64,000 bases of DNA. Origin: Gammaproteobacteria bacterium (lineage in GTDB: Bacteria; Pseudomonadota; Gammaproteobacteria; Steroidobacterales; Steroidobacteraceae). The notes beneath the pieces are model-generated. The model was given only the letters and a program-made list of their open reading frames with translations, was not told the DNA's origin and searched no databases. Position numbers and translations under genes: made by a program. Where the stretch lies: positions 744,001 through 808,000 of the forward strand of contig JADJHU010000015.1 in NCBI GenBank assembly GCA_016707425.1, written 5' to 3'. Below, one piece after another: positions 48,315 through 57,851 of this stretch (positions are counted from its first letter, which is position 1; every line of letters begins with the position of its first letter).

Positions 48315-48536
48315 CGGACGAAAAACCAAAATCAATTCGGAAAATTAATCCCGAGAATTAAACCCCGTGGCGAGTACGACGCCAGCGCACGGCTGCCCGC
48401 AAACTTTATTTTCAGTTCGGCCGTACAGCGGGCCTTCGAAACGACATACATAGTGGGAGGGGAGTGATTGCGCCCCGGCTACGATGCACTGTCCGCAATG
48501 GCGCCACGCCCCCTCCCTTTTCAATCGGAGAACCCC

Positions 48537-48872
48537 GTGGCCTACGTTCGCGAATCCATCCGCTCTGCCGGCTTCCCTGATGCCGTCGCCCCGTGGCAGT
48601 TCGCCCTTGCCGTTGCCGTGCTGGTCCGCGCCCTCGCGGATGTCGCCGTGCTCCGTGCTGGTGAGCGGGCCTACGACGCGTCGCTCGACGATGGGCGCGA
48701 CGCGCTCCGCTGGATCGCAGGAGAGGACCTTGGCGGGCTTCGGTTCGAACAGGTAGCCGAGTCCCTCGGCCTTGGTTGCGAGGCGCTACGGGCCTCCTGC
48801 GCGCGCTACGTAGCGGGTCCTTCCGGGGAGCAACTTCAAACGGCAAGCGCAGCCGCCCTTTTTCGGGCGTGA
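48537..48872 (+). CDS. Small prophage protein preceding terminase
   Basis: Start placed at GTG 48537 because GGAG (48527-48530) is ideally spaced; ATG 48498 or earlier starts have no RBS. The 111-residue product has an Ala-rich helix (FALAVAVLVRALADVAVLRA) and a C-terminal segment FEQVAESLGLGCEALRASCA that looks like a helix-turn-helix (sigma region 4-like). It is the first rightward gene, before the terminase genes. Function unknown; DNA binding is a guess from the HTH-like pattern. Confidence 0.6.
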   Translation: MAYVRESIRSAGFPDAVAPWQFALAVAVLVRALADVAVLRAGERAYDASLDDGRDALRWIAGEDLGGLRFEQVAESLGLGCEALRASCARYVAGPSGEQLQTASAAALFRA

Positions 48873-48886
48873 CGAGGCGGGGCTAG

Positions 48887-49228
48887 TTGACCGATCCTGA
48901 AGTTGCCAAGGCAACGCGCAAGGCGTCGGGCCGTGGAAGGCCGCCGAAGGACTCTGCCGACCGCGGCGACCTCGTGGCACAGCAAGCACGCGCAGCGGCA
49001 GAGCGCGCCGATAAACTGGCCCTTGAAAACGCCGTTCGTCGTGGCGAGCTGCGCGAGGCCAAGGACGTAGCGCGCGAGTTCGCCCTTCACGTCGGCGCCG
49101 CGCGGGCAAAGTTGCTGAGCATCCCTGTGAAGTACGCGCCCCGGATTGCCACGTCTCAGGACGTGGCAGAGGCGGAGCGGATGCTGCGGGAGGCCATCAA
49201 CGAGGCGCTGCGGGAGCTTGTCGGCTGA
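48887..49228 (+). CDS. Terminase small subunit-like DNA packaging protein
   Basis: A 113-residue protein from TTG 48887, preceded by GAGGCGGGG. It overlaps the large subunit gene by one base (TGATG). The sequence has a basic N-terminus (KATRKASGRGRPPKD), a long charged helix (AAAERADKLALENAVRRGEL) and a helical C-terminus ending EALRELVG, like Nu1-type small terminases. Position directly before the GpA-like large subunit is the main support. The non-ATG start has no better alternative. Confidence 0.75.
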   Translation: MTDPEVAKATRKASGRGRPPKDSADRGDLVAQQARAAAERADKLALENAVRRGELREAKDVAREFALHVGAARAKLLSIPVKYAPRIATSQDVAEAERMLREAINEALRELVG

Positions 49229-50964
49229 TGCAGGGCATACCCCGGGCCAGACCCCTCTTTCGCGAACTCGCCGCCCTGTGGGCTCCTCCGCCCGTCCTGA
49301 CGGTCTCTCAGTGGGCGGACAGGTTCCGGCAACTGTCGCGCGAAAGTTCGGCGGAGCCCGGGCAGTGGCAGACCTCCCGCGTTCCGTATCTGCGGGAAGT
49401 CATGGACTCGCTGAACGATCCGGCAACAGAGCAGGTCTGGTTCCAGAAGTCGGCACAGGTCGGCGCCACGGAGGCGCTTAACAACCTGGTGGGGTTCTTC
49501 ATGAGTCAAGACCCCGCCCCGCTGCTCGTGGTCCAGCCAACCGTTGAGATGGCGGAGACGTGGAGCAAAGACCGGCTCGGCCCGATGATTCGCGACACGG
49601 CGGCCCTGAGTGGCCTTGTCGCATCGGCGAAGGCGCGGGAAGGTACGAATACGCTTTTGGCCAAGGAATTCCCCGGGGGCCGTCTGGCGCTCGCCGGGGC
49701 GAATAGCGCCGCTGGCTTGGCGTCCCGCCCGGTGCGGGTGCTGCTCATGGACGAGGTAGACCGCTACCCCCCGAGTGCATCAGACGAAGGCGACCCTTGT
49801 AACCTCGCGATGAAGCGGACGCAGACCTTTTGGAACCGTCGCGTCTTCGCCTGCTCAACGCCGACGCTCAAGGGCCATTCGCGCATAGAAGCGGGCTACT
49901 TGTCGGGCGATCAGCGGCAGTTTTGGGTGCCGTGCCCGCATTGCGGTGAGTTTCAGACCCTCAAATGGTCGCAGGTCAAGTACGACGAGGACGCACCGAA
50001 AGACGCGCGCTACTGCTGCGAACACTGCGGGACGTTGATTGACGAAGTTGACAAGAACGGCATGGTCTCGCGTGGCGAGTGGCGCGCATCGGCCCGGTTC
50101 AACGGCATAGCGTCGTTCAGGATATCGGAGCTCTACTCGCCCTTCTCGACATGGGGCCGGATGGCCGCGCAGTACGAGCAGGACAAGAAGTTTCCCGAGA
50201 CGCTAAAGACGTTCGTCAACACGAGCCTTGGCGAGCCTTTCGAGTCGCAGGGCGACGGCGTTGAAGGGACGGGCCTTGTCGCCCGCAGGGAAAGCTACAC
50301 GGCGCAGAGTTTGCCCGAAGGCGTATTGCTCCTGACTGCCGGTGTGGACGTGCAGGGCAACCGCCTTGAAGTCTCCGTTTGGGGGTGGGGCGCGGACGAA
50401 GAAGCCTGGCGCGTGGAGCATGTTGTCTTGCGCGGCGACCCCGGTACGCCGTCCCTGTGGAACGATCTGGACGAACTGTTCCGCAAACGGTACGTGACCG
50501 ACGACGGGCGGGAGTTGATTATCGAGGCGGCGGCTATCGACTCCGGCGGGCACTTCACGCAGACCGTGTACGGCTACTGTGCGACCCGCAAGAAGTATCG
50601 GCTGTGGGCGATCAAGGGCTTTGCCGGATTCGGGAAGTTGATTTGGCCGAAGGCTGCCAGCAAGGCGGGCAAGACCTCCGGCGACTTGTTCCTCGTCGGC
50701 GTGGATACGGCGAAGGATCTGCTCTACGGGCGCCTGCGCTCAATCCTTGACGACGGCCCGGGTTATATCCACTTCGACGCGACGTTCGATCAGGCGGACG
50801 CTGACCAGATATCGGGGGAGAAGATCATCTACAAGATGGTCGGCGGTCGCAGGGTGCGACGCTTCCAGCCGGTGTCGGATGATGCGCCAGTTGAGCAGTT
50901 GGATTGTTTCGTCTACGCCTATGTGCACGATTTCCTCGGATTGGACCCACCCGATTTCCTGTGA
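49228..50964 (+). pseudogene. Terminase large subunit (GpA-like), 5' part, disrupted by IS copy 1
   Basis: The ATPase-nuclease that packages DNA. The phage-derived part ends at 50923; the final codons to TGA 50964 are read from the IS end. Seen: QKSAQVGATEAL (Walker A region), VLLMDEVDRYP (Walker B), CSTPTLKGHSRIEAGY (motif III), zinc-like CPHCGEF and CCEHCG pairs, and the nuclease region VDVQGNRLEVSVWG. Joining base 50923 to 53538 restores one frame of 639 residues, normal for GpA. The current product lacks about 75 C-terminal residues and carries an IS-encoded tail, so packaging is probably impaired. Confidence 0.92.
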
Positions 50965-50996
50965 TGGGGACCACCCGATTTCCTCAGTTGGGGACC
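50929..50996 (+). repeat. Multiple terminal repeats at the left end of IS copy 1
   Basis: Three units of the form GATTTCC...GG(G)GACC start at 50929, 50953 and 50977, each 24 bp apart. Two matching inverted units lie at the right end (53484-53503 and 53508-53526). Such nested terminal repeats are typical transposase-binding arrays of IS21-family elements. The same array occurs in mirror image in copy 2. Confidence 0.8.
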
Positions 50997-51139
50997 ACCT
51001 GCGAGCCATGGATGGAGTGGTCCGCGGATGTTCAGATTGGCGTTCAGTGCTGGTGTTCGAGGCTGTCGCGGTCGTCGTGGCCGGCGTGCCGGGCCTGGCT
51101 ATCGCACCCTGCGTGGGTAACCACGCAGGAGACGGCAGC

Positions 51140-52688
51140 ATGGGGCTTCGCAGCATGACGGTGCATCGGTACGAGGAGATCCGGCGGCGGCTGGCCGAGG
51201 GCCGCAGCCTGCGCGAGATTGCCCGCGCCCTGGGCTGTTCGCGGCGCACGGTCCGCGAGGTACGCGACGGCGAGCGCCGCTCACCGGACGCGCCGAAGTC
51301 GCCGCCCGATCCGTTGTGGATGTCGCAGATCGACTGGCCGACGCTGATCCACGATCTGGGCCTGGGTCATCCGCTGAAGTTCCTGTGGGAAGAGCGTGCC
51401 CGGCAGCTGACCACGTACCCGAACTTCTGGAAGCAGTTCTACCGCAAGTTCCCGCAGTACCGGGAAGCCTCGGTCACGGCGCGCGAGTTCGAGCCCGGCG
51501 AGCGTGTCGAGGTCGACTACGCCGGCGATCCGATCGCGTGGATCCATGTGCCGACCGGCGAGATCCGCAAGGCCTGGGTGTTTGTCGCCGGGCTCGGCTT
51601 CAGCCAGCTGCTCTTTGCCTGGGCGGCCGAGGACATGAAGAGCCGCAACTGGCTGGCCAGTCACCGGCGGATGTATGCCTATTACGGCGGCGTCCCGCAC
51701 GTGACCGTGCCCGATTGCCTGAAGCAGGGCGTACTCAAGTGCCACCTGTATGACCCGGACCTGAACCCTGCCTATGCACAGCTGGCCGCCGATTACGCCA
51801 CGGCCGTGGTGCCGGCGCGGCCCGACCACCCCAGGGACAAGGCGATCGCAGAGGGACTGGTCAAAATCCTCATGCGGTATGTGCGCTTCCGCTACCGGCG
51901 CCGGCGCTTCACCTCGATCAGCGAGATCAACACGGCGTTGGCCGAGTGCATCGAGCACATCAACGAGCGACGTCACTCGCGCTTCGGCGTCTCGCGCCGC
52001 GAGCGCTATGAGACGGTCGAGAAGGCCGCCCTCAGCCGCTGCCGATCGGTGACGTGGACTGTGGGGAGTGGAAGGAGGCCAAGCTGCACGCTGACTGCTA
52101 CGTCTGTGTCGAGGGCGACTACTACAGCGCCCGCACATCCACCGGCACAAGAAGCTGCGGATCAAGCTCACCGAGAACCAGGTCGAGATCTTCCTGCGGC
52201 TCGAACGCCTGGCGATCCATCCGCGCAGCCGCCATCGCAATGGCCGGCGGATCAAGATCGACGCGCACTTCCCGCCCGCGTCCCAGGCCTACTACGAGGC
52301 CACCCCGCAGAAATTGCTGTCGCAGTCCCGCTTCATCCACCCGGAGCTGAACCGGTTGTTCGTGGAGCTGTTCAACGCCGACGTGTTCGGCAACATCCGC
52401 CGCTGCCAGGGGTTCGTCAGCCGCTGCACCAAGGAAATCCACCGCAGCGGCCACGAGCTCGCCAGCGAACGCATCGCGGCGGCCATCGCGAGCATGCGGC
52501 GCTACAACAAATACCGCCTGACGTACTTCCAGGCGCTGCTCGAGCAGGCCCGCAAACAGGCCGTCTCGCCGCCGGCCGGACGCGAGATCGTGCGCCGCCC
52601 CGGCAATCCCATGCTCCGCTACGCCCGCGCCACCGATGACGCTACTTCCGTTCCGCCCACCTCAACCCAGGAGACCTTGGACCTATGA
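51140..52688 (+). pseudogene. istA: IstA transposase of IS copy 1, two frameshifts
   Basis: Starts at ATG 51140 behind AGGAG. The N-terminal HTH is SLREIARALGCSRRTVREV, and the DDE core is visible (VDYAGD; VTVPDCLKQGV; KAIAEGLVKIL). Against copy 2 a base is missing near 52034 (CTCAGCC against CTCGGGCC) and another in the C-run at 52130-52132. The frame therefore breaks after about residue 300 and resumes in a third frame, ending at TGA 52688, which overlaps istB (ATGA). As read it would be truncated. Both changes are in G/C-rich or homopolymer contexts, so sequencing error is possible. Confidence 0.88.
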
Positions 52689-53443
52689 GTACCGCGATCG
52701 CCAAAACCCTGATGGCCGAGATGAAACTGCTCGGCATGCTCGGCGCCGTCGACAAAGCCCTGCACGACGCCACGCGCGAGAAGACCAGCTACAGCGAACT
52801 GCTCGATACCCTGCTGCAGGCCGAAGCCGACTACCGGCAGGAGCGCAAGACCGGGTATCGCATCAAGGCCGCGAAGTTCACCCTGCGCCCGGCGTTCGAG
52901 GACATCGACTTCACCGCCAGCCGCTCCATCAGCAAAGCACAGATCAAGGAACTCTACGGCCTGCAGTGGCTGCACGATGCCAGACCCGTGCTGCTGATCG
53001 GACCCACCGGCGTCGGCAAGACGTTCATCGCCCAGGCCACCGGGCTCCATGCCTGCGCCTGCGGCATGTCGGTGCTGTACATGACGCTCACCACCTGGCT
53101 CGAGAATCTGGCACTGGCCCGCTCCAGCGGCACCTACCTGCGTTACCGCGACAAGCTCGCCAGGCCCGAGCTCGTCGTCATCGATGACTTCGGACTGCGA
53201 AAACTCTCGGCGACCGAGGCCCAGGATCTGTGCGAGCTGCTCGAGGAGCGATCCATCGACAAGTCCACTCTGTTCACCACACAACTGCCGCTCGATCACT
53301 GGAGCGAGGTGATCGCCGATCCGGTCATCGCCGACGCCATCCGCGACCGCCTGGAACACTCCGCACTGGTCCTGAACATCACCGGCGAGAGCTACCGCGG
53401 CGTCAAAGCCCGAAAACTTGCCAGCAAGCGAAAGGATGCCTAA
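52685..53443 (+). CDS. istB: IstB helper ATPase of IS copy 1, intact
   Basis: A 252-residue DnaC-like AAA+ ATPase that assists IstA in target capture. Walker A is GPTGVGKTF (about residue 103), Walker B is LVVIDDFGL (about 160), and TTQLPLDHWSEVI with IRDRLEHSALVLN is the C-terminal IstB block. Length is normal and no frameshift is seen. The ATG overlaps the istA stop. It is the only intact IS protein in the window, and it could act in trans on either copy if an intact IstA exists elsewhere in the genome. Confidence 0.95.
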   Translation: MSTAIAKTLMAEMKLLGMLGAVDKALHDATREKTSYSELLDTLLQAEADYRQERKTGYRIKAAKFTLRPAFEDIDFTASRSISKAQIKELYGLQWLHDARPVLLIGPTGVGKTFIAQATGLHACACGMSVLYMTLTTWLENLALARSSGTYLRYRDKLARPELVVIDDFGLRKLSATEAQDLCELLEERSIDKSTLFTTQLPLDHWSEVIADPVIADAIRDRLEHSALVLNITGESYRGVKARKLASKRKDA

Positions 53444-53537
53444 GAATCGTCGCCTACGGCTCCGCCGGTGACCCCTTCATGGTGGTCCCCAACTCGCGAA
53501 ATCAGCCGGTCCCCATCGGGGAAATCCTGCACCTATG

Positions 53538-53761
53538 CGGCCTGTGTGGGCCGCGGCGGCTCGAAAGTCCTCGATGGACGCGCCCGGCGCCCGGTGACCT
53601 TCGCCCGCAAGCCCGTGGAGGTCGCAGAAGAAAAACAAGAGCAGCGGGTCGAGACGACCGAAGCTGCCGTACCTACTCAACAGCCGCCGACCCGGAAGGG
53701 TCGAGGCTTCAAGCAAGTCAACGTACCGCGTAGCTCGTGGCACAGCTGGAGGGAATTTTAA
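53538..53761 (+). pseudogene. Terminase large subunit, 3' part beyond IS copy 1
   Basis: This is the phage terminase end separated by the IS. The frame begins AACVGRGGSKVL, continues RRPVTFARKPVEV and ends SSWHSWREF at TAA 53761. It has no start of its own except IS-derived codons. The acidic/Gln-rich stretch and basic end (RKGRGFKQVNVP) are typical of lambda-type terminase C-termini that contact the portal. The stop overlaps the next gene's ATG (TAATG). Confidence 0.85.
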
Positions 53762-53964
53762 TGGTCGCGAGGATCAAGGAATGTTGGCGCACGAAGGGAA
53801 CGCGCATCATTGCCGTTGCAGCGGGCATTGTTGCGGCGGTTGCCTCTGTGCCCGACGTTATCCCGCCGACGCATCTGAAGTACGCGCTGGCCTTCACGGC
53901 GGCCGTTACGTATCTGCGCGGGCAGTCGAACGCCAACGCTGAGAAGCGCGGCGAGGTTCGCTGA
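53761..53964 (+). CDS. Small prophage membrane protein
   Basis: A 67-residue protein from ATG 53761 with two hydrophobic segments (RIIAVAAGIVAAVASV and LKYALAFTAAVTYL) and a basic, polar end. It sits between terminase and the connector-like gene and is coupled at both ends by one-base overlaps. Two spans and small size resemble a holin or a small membrane accessory protein; position alone does not decide. A shorter sibling occurs at 60,582. Confidence 0.6.
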   Translation: MVARIKECWRTKGTRIIAVAAGIVAAVASVPDVIPPTHLKYALAFTAAVTYLRGQSNANAEKRGEVR

Positions 53965-54476
53965 TGCTCCCCGCCAAGATCATTGCCGGCGACACGTTGA
54001 GCCTGTCGATTGCAGCCGGTGACTACACGGCGGGCGTGCTGTACCTCGAAAACACGGCTGCGTCTATTTCGGTTGCGGGCACGCTCACCGGTTCGGCTAT
54101 CGAGTTCAAGGCGAACGCTGCTACCACTGGCGCATATAGCGCGGGAAAGTATTTCGCCAGCGTGCGGCTGAACGACGGCACGGTCTATGAAACCGTTGAA
54201 ACCGGATGGGTCGAGGTCGTGCTTGACCCGGCCGCGGCTGGTAACACGGATCGCAGGCCGTGGCAGCGCAAAGTTCTAGACGCTCTTGAGGCAACGATCC
54301 TTGGCAAGGCGTCGCAGGATCAGCTGTCGCTTTCCATCGCGGGCCGCAGCCTGTCGCGCATGAGCCCGTCTGAGTTGATGGACTGGCGCGACAGACTTCG
54401 GCGCGAGGTAGCGGTTGAGGAAGCGGGCAGTGCGTCGGGCTTCGGACGGTTCGCCCGCGTGAGGTTGGCAGGATGA
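53964..54476 (+). CDS. Head-tail joining protein with gpW-like C-terminus
   Basis: A 170-residue protein from ATG 53964. The first about 95 residues form a beta-rich domain (AGDTLSLSIAAGDYTAGVLY). The C-terminal part (KASQDQLSLSIAGRSLSRMS, then PSELMDWRDRLRREVA) matches the short gpW-like neck proteins of lambda-like phages. Its position between terminase and portal equals that of lambda W. The fusion of a beta domain with a W-like tail is seen in related prophages. It overlaps portal by ATGA. Confidence 0.75.
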   Translation: MLPAKIIAGDTLSLSIAAGDYTAGVLYLENTAASISVAGTLTGSAIEFKANAATTGAYSAGKYFASVRLNDGTVYETVETGWVEVVLDPAAAGNTDRRPWQRKVLDALEATILGKASQDQLSLSIAGRSLSRMSPSELMDWRDRLRREVAVEEAGSASGFGRFARVRLAG

Positions 54477-56002
54477 GCCCCGTTCAGAGGCTTGCGCGTT
54501 GGCTGCTCGGCGAGACGGCTGCCAAACGCAGCTATGCGGCGGGGCAGCCTTCGCGGCTGTCCTTCGGTGGCGTGCAGCCTTACACCAGCTCTGAGGACCA
54601 AGGGCTTGCAACTAGTCTTGTGACGATGCGCAACCGCAGCCGGGCCGCAATTCGCGACAACGCGATAGCGCAAGGCGTGCGTCAATCGCTTGTCAATTCC
54701 GTGATCGGCCCCTCGGGCGTCGGCATGGACCCGGACGTGTGGCTCAAGAACGGCGAGCCGAACCGCAGAGTTAACGACGACATTCGCCAAGCGTGGAACG
54801 CTTGCAAGGACCGCCTTGACATCGGCGCCCGCAACTCGTTTGCGGACCTTGAACGACTTCTGTTCGCGGAGGTTGTCGCGACTGGAGAAGTGTTCGTGCG
54901 TGTGCATCGCTTCGCGGCCAGCGGATCGAAAATCGCCCTGTCGCTTGAAGTGATAGAGGCTGAACGGATCGCGGGCGAACTGGAAGGCCCGAACGTGAGC
55001 CCGGCCCCGGGCAACGTTATGAAGATGGGCGTAGAAGTGGATCGATTCGGCCGCGCGGTTGCGTACTACGTCCGCACGCGCCACCCCGGCGAAGCCCGAT
55101 GGGGCAACGGCTCGGAGACGGACAAGGTTGAGCGTGTTCCGGCCTCGGAGATTCTGCATATCTGCCCGACTTCGCGATGGCCGCAGACACGGGGCGTCCC
55201 GATGCTCCACGCGGTACTGCGGACTCTGACCGACGTAGACGCATATTCAGCGGCGGAGATCGCCCGCGCTCGAGTGCAGGCGGCAAGCCCGATCACGATT
55301 GAAACGCCAGAGAGCCAAGCGAGTTTTGCTGAGCAGCAAGAAGACGGCACCTACGAAGTAAATTTGGAGCCGGGCATGGTGACGCGTCTTGCTCCGGGCG
55401 AGAAGCTGAACGCTTCGCCGGTCAACGCGCCCAATCCTGCATTCGCTGAGTTCATGCGCTCCAAGTACCGCGAAGTGGCGGTCGGCATCGGCCTTCCGTA
55501 TACGTCCGTGTCGGGCGACTACTCGCAGAGTAACTATTCGAGTGCGCGCCTTGAGAATCTAGTTGCGCGGGATACGTTCAAAGCCTTGCAACAGACCTAT
55601 ATCAACCAGTTCCGAAAGCCGCTGCATCGTCTGTTCGTGCAGACAGCCGCGATGTCGGGGCTTTTGAAGACGCTCCCCGTTGATAGGTTCGCCCTCGACA
55701 TGGAGACCTACGAAGCGGCGATGTTCTACCCGCGCGGCTTTGTGTACGTGGACCCGCAGAAAGATATCGCGGCGAACGTGGAGGCCATCAACAACGGCCT
55801 TACGAGCCGCACGGCTGCACTCGCCAATGGCGATGGCCGCACGGTTGAGGACGTGTTCGCCGAACTGGCGCGCGAAAATGAACTGGCCGCGAGTTACGGC
55901 CTGACGTTCGTCGCAACGAAACCGGACCCCGCAACAGCGGAGAAGAAGCCGGAGGCATCGAATGAAGAAAACGATACGGCTACCAAGCTACAAGCGGACT
56001 GA
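54473..56002 (+). CDS. Portal protein (lambda gpB family)
   Basis: A 509-residue portal. Markers include the N-terminal VTMRNRSRAAIRDNAIAQGV and RQSLVNSVIGPSGVGMDPDV, the middle ASGSKIALSLEVIEAERIAG, and GIGLPYTSVSGDYSQSNYSS, which is characteristic of the family. The C-terminal tail is acidic/Lys-rich. It forms the dodecameric ring through which DNA enters the head. It overlaps the protease-capsid gene by 41 bases. Confidence 0.95.
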   Translation: MSPVQRLARWLLGETAAKRSYAAGQPSRLSFGGVQPYTSSEDQGLATSLVTMRNRSRAAIRDNAIAQGVRQSLVNSVIGPSGVGMDPDVWLKNGEPNRRVNDDIRQAWNACKDRLDIGARNSFADLERLLFAEVVATGEVFVRVHRFAASGSKIALSLEVIEAERIAGELEGPNVSPAPGNVMKMGVEVDRFGRAVAYYVRTRHPGEARWGNGSETDKVERVPASEILHICPTSRWPQTRGVPMLHAVLRTLTDVDAYSAAEIARARVQAASPITIETPESQASFAEQQEDGTYEVNLEPGMVTRLAPGEKLNASPVNAPNPAFAEFMRSKYREVAVGIGLPYTSVSGDYSQSNYSSARLENLVARDTFKALQQTYINQFRKPLHRLFVQTAAMSGLLKTLPVDRFALDMETYEAAMFYPRGFVYVDPQKDIAANVEAINNGLTSRTAALANGDGRTVEDVFAELARENELAASYGLTFVATKPDPATAEKKPEASNEENDTATKLQAD

Positions 56003-57788
56003 AGTTGAAGACATCGACAGCGAGCAGAAGGACAGCGTAACCCGCCTGTACTTCTCCGCAACGTCCGAGGTAGCGGTCCAGCGGTCCTTCGGGCGGGAGA
56101 TTCTTTCTCACGCTCCCGGCGCGGTGAATCTGGAACGCGCCGAAACAGGGGCGCTGCCCCTTTTGTGGGACCACTCCGACATTATCGGCATGGTTGACGG
56201 TGTCGAGATCAAGGACGGGCGCAGCTGGGTAGAAGCGCACCTGTTCGACACGGAGCGCGCCCGCGAGGTCGGGAAGATGGTTGCCGGGGGCCTTCGCAAC
56301 GTCTCCGCGCAGTACGTGCTTGACGAAGTCGAGGAAACCGAACCTGGGACTTTCGTTGCGCGGAAGTGGACCCCGATTGAGTACAGCATCGTGAGGATGC
56401 CTGCCGACCATAGAGTAGGCATCGGGCGGTCCCACGATGAGGAACTTTTCGACGTGCAATTCCGCACGCTCGAAAACAACGCGGCTCTCGCCGCAAAGAA
56501 CGGCGAGGCCACCCCCGCCAACACAAGGAAAGCAAAGATGGAAAACCAGAACGCGCCCGTCGTGAGCGGCGGGGACAACAGCGCAGCCGAGCTTGAGGCG
56601 TCCCGCGTGCGGGCGATCAAGAACCTTGCCAGCGCAAACAACATTTCCGAAGACGTGCAGGCCCGCTGGATCACTGGCGGCACAAGCGTTGAGGCGGTGT
56701 CCAGCGACCTGATGCAGATTCTTAAGGCGCGGTCTGAGAACGCCAAGTCGGTTACCGAAATCGGCCTGTCGGATGTCGAGGCCCGGCGCTACTCGCTCGG
56801 CCGCGCCATCAAGGCGGCTGCCGAGGGCAACTGGTCGGAGGCTGGCTTTGAGGCGGAATGCTCGCGCGAAATCGCAAAGCGTACCGGCAAGATGGCCGAT
56901 GGCCGGCGCATCTTCGTTCCGAATGAAGTCCAGCATCGCGGCGCGCGTGCCATGTCTGCGTCGAGCTTCGCCAACGGCGGCGCTCTCGTGCAGACCACGA
57001 ACGGTGGCATGTCGTTTATCGACATGCTCCGCAATTCCTCGGTGGTGTACCGCGCGGGGGCGTTCCGCCTGCCGGGTCTTGTCGGCAACGTGACGATTCC
57101 AAAGCAGCTGACTGCGGCTTCGGTGTCGTGGGTCGGCGAGGGTGCCTCGGGCAGTGCGTCCAACATGACACTTGGGCAGGTCTCGCTTGCGCCGAAGACG
57201 GCCATTGCGGTTACCGAAATCTCACGGCAGCTGCTCCTTCAGAGCACGCCGGCCGTTGATGCACTTGTCACGAACGATTTGTCCCAGGCCGTGGGCCTCG
57301 CGGTCGATCTGGCGGCGCTGAAGGGTTCGGGCAACGCGGGCCAGCCTCTCGGCATCATCAGCACGTCGGGTATCGGTTCGGTCTCGGGCACGAGCATTGC
57401 CTACGCTGGCATCGTCGAATTTCAGACCGACTGCGCGGGCAGCAATGCGCTGAGCGACGCGGCAGCCTATGTCACGACTCCGGCTGTGGCGGGGCTGCTC
57501 AAGGCGCGCGTGAAGTTCAGCAATACGGCCTCCCCGATCTGGGAAGGCAAGCTGCTGAACGGTTCGGTGGACGGCTACGCGGCCCATGCGTCGAACCAGA
57601 TGCCGAGTGCAAACCTGCTTTTCGGCGACTTCGGGCAGTTGGTCGTGGGGGAGTGGGGGGTCCTCGAAATCGAAGTCGACCCGCACTACGGCTTTGCCAC
57701 CGGGCAGATTGGCGTGCGGGCTTTGTACTCCGTCGACGTGGCTGTTCGCCATGCCGCGGCGTTCTCGCTCGCAACCTCGGTCACCTGA
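55962..57788 (+). CDS. Fused prohead protease-major capsid protein
   Basis: A 608-residue fusion. Residues 1-185 match an HK97-type (S78/U35) prohead protease: GALPLLWDHSDIIGMVDGVE with the active-site His, NVSAQYVLDEVEE with Ser and PIEYSIVRMPAD. Residues about 200-280 form a helical delta/scaffold-like region. Residues about 300-608 are the HK97-fold capsid (FIDMLRNSSVVYRAGAFRLP, VSWVGEGASG, LKGSGNAGQPLGI, VGEWGVLEIEVDP). Many related phages encode these separately; here one frame covers both. Autoproteolytic release of capsid subunits would be expected. Confidence 0.93.
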   Translation: MKKTIRLPSYKRTEVEDIDSEQKDSVTRLYFSATSEVAVQRSFGREILSHAPGAVNLERAETGALPLLWDHSDIIGMVDGVEIKDGRSWVEAHLFDTERAREVGKMVAGGLRNVSAQYVLDEVEETEPGTFVARKWTPIEYSIVRMPADHRVGIGRSHDEELFDVQFRTLENNAALAAKNGEATPANTRKAKMENQNAPVVSGGDNSAAELEASRVRAIKNLASANNISEDVQARWITGGTSVEAVSSDLMQILKARSENAKSVTEIGLSDVEARRYSLGRAIKAAAEGNWSEAGFEAECSREIAKRTGKMADGRRIFVPNEVQHRGARAMSASSFANGGALVQTTNGGMSFIDMLRNSSVVYRAGAFRLPGLVGNVTIPKQLTAASVSWVGEGASGSASNMTLGQVSLAPKTAIAVTEISRQLLLQSTPAVDALVTNDLSQAVGLAVDLAALKGSGNAGQPLGIISTSGIGSVSGTSIAYAGIVEFQTDCAGSNALSDAAAYVTTPAVAGLLKARVKFSNTASPIWEGKLLNGSVDGYAAHASNQMPSANLLFGDFGQLVVGEWGVLEIEVDPHYGFATGQIGVRALYSVDVAVRHAAAFSLATSVT

Positions 57789-57795
57789 CCCCCGC

Positions 57796-57819
57796 GGGGC
57801 GGGCCTTCGGGCTCGCCCC
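57796..57819 (+). terminator. Hairpin after the capsid gene
   Basis: GGGGCG...CGCCCC with an inner GGCC-TTCG-GGCT stem-loop, 8 bases after the capsid stop. It is followed by TCTCCCG rather than a T-run, so it may be a weak terminator or an mRNA-stability element. Confidence 0.4.
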
Positions 57820-57851
57820 TCTCCCGAACACTTCACTTGAGGTAAACGAAG

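Larger units (their letters stand above)
50924..53531 (+). mobile_element. IS21-family insertion sequence, copy 1
   Basis: A 2,608-bp element with ends TGCACGATTTCC and (as reverse complement) TGCAGGATTTCC. It is flanked by a 6-bp target duplication CCTATG (50918-50923 and 53532-53537). It carries istA and istB in the usual overlapping order. Removing it plus one duplication rejoins the terminase frame (FVYAY/AACVGRGG). It is a near-identical inverted partner of copy 2 at 61,115-63,726. istA has two single-base deletions relative to copy 2; istB is intact. Confidence 0.95.

Noticed and set aside
48841..48870. Hairpin CGCCC-TTTTTC-GGGCG as a terminator
   Set aside because: It is within the coding end, the T-run is in the loop, and no T-run follows the stem.
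51281..52255. Antisense ORFs inside the IS copies (also 62193-63368)
   Set aside because: Mirror images of istA with repetitive His/Asp/Leu composition and no independent support.
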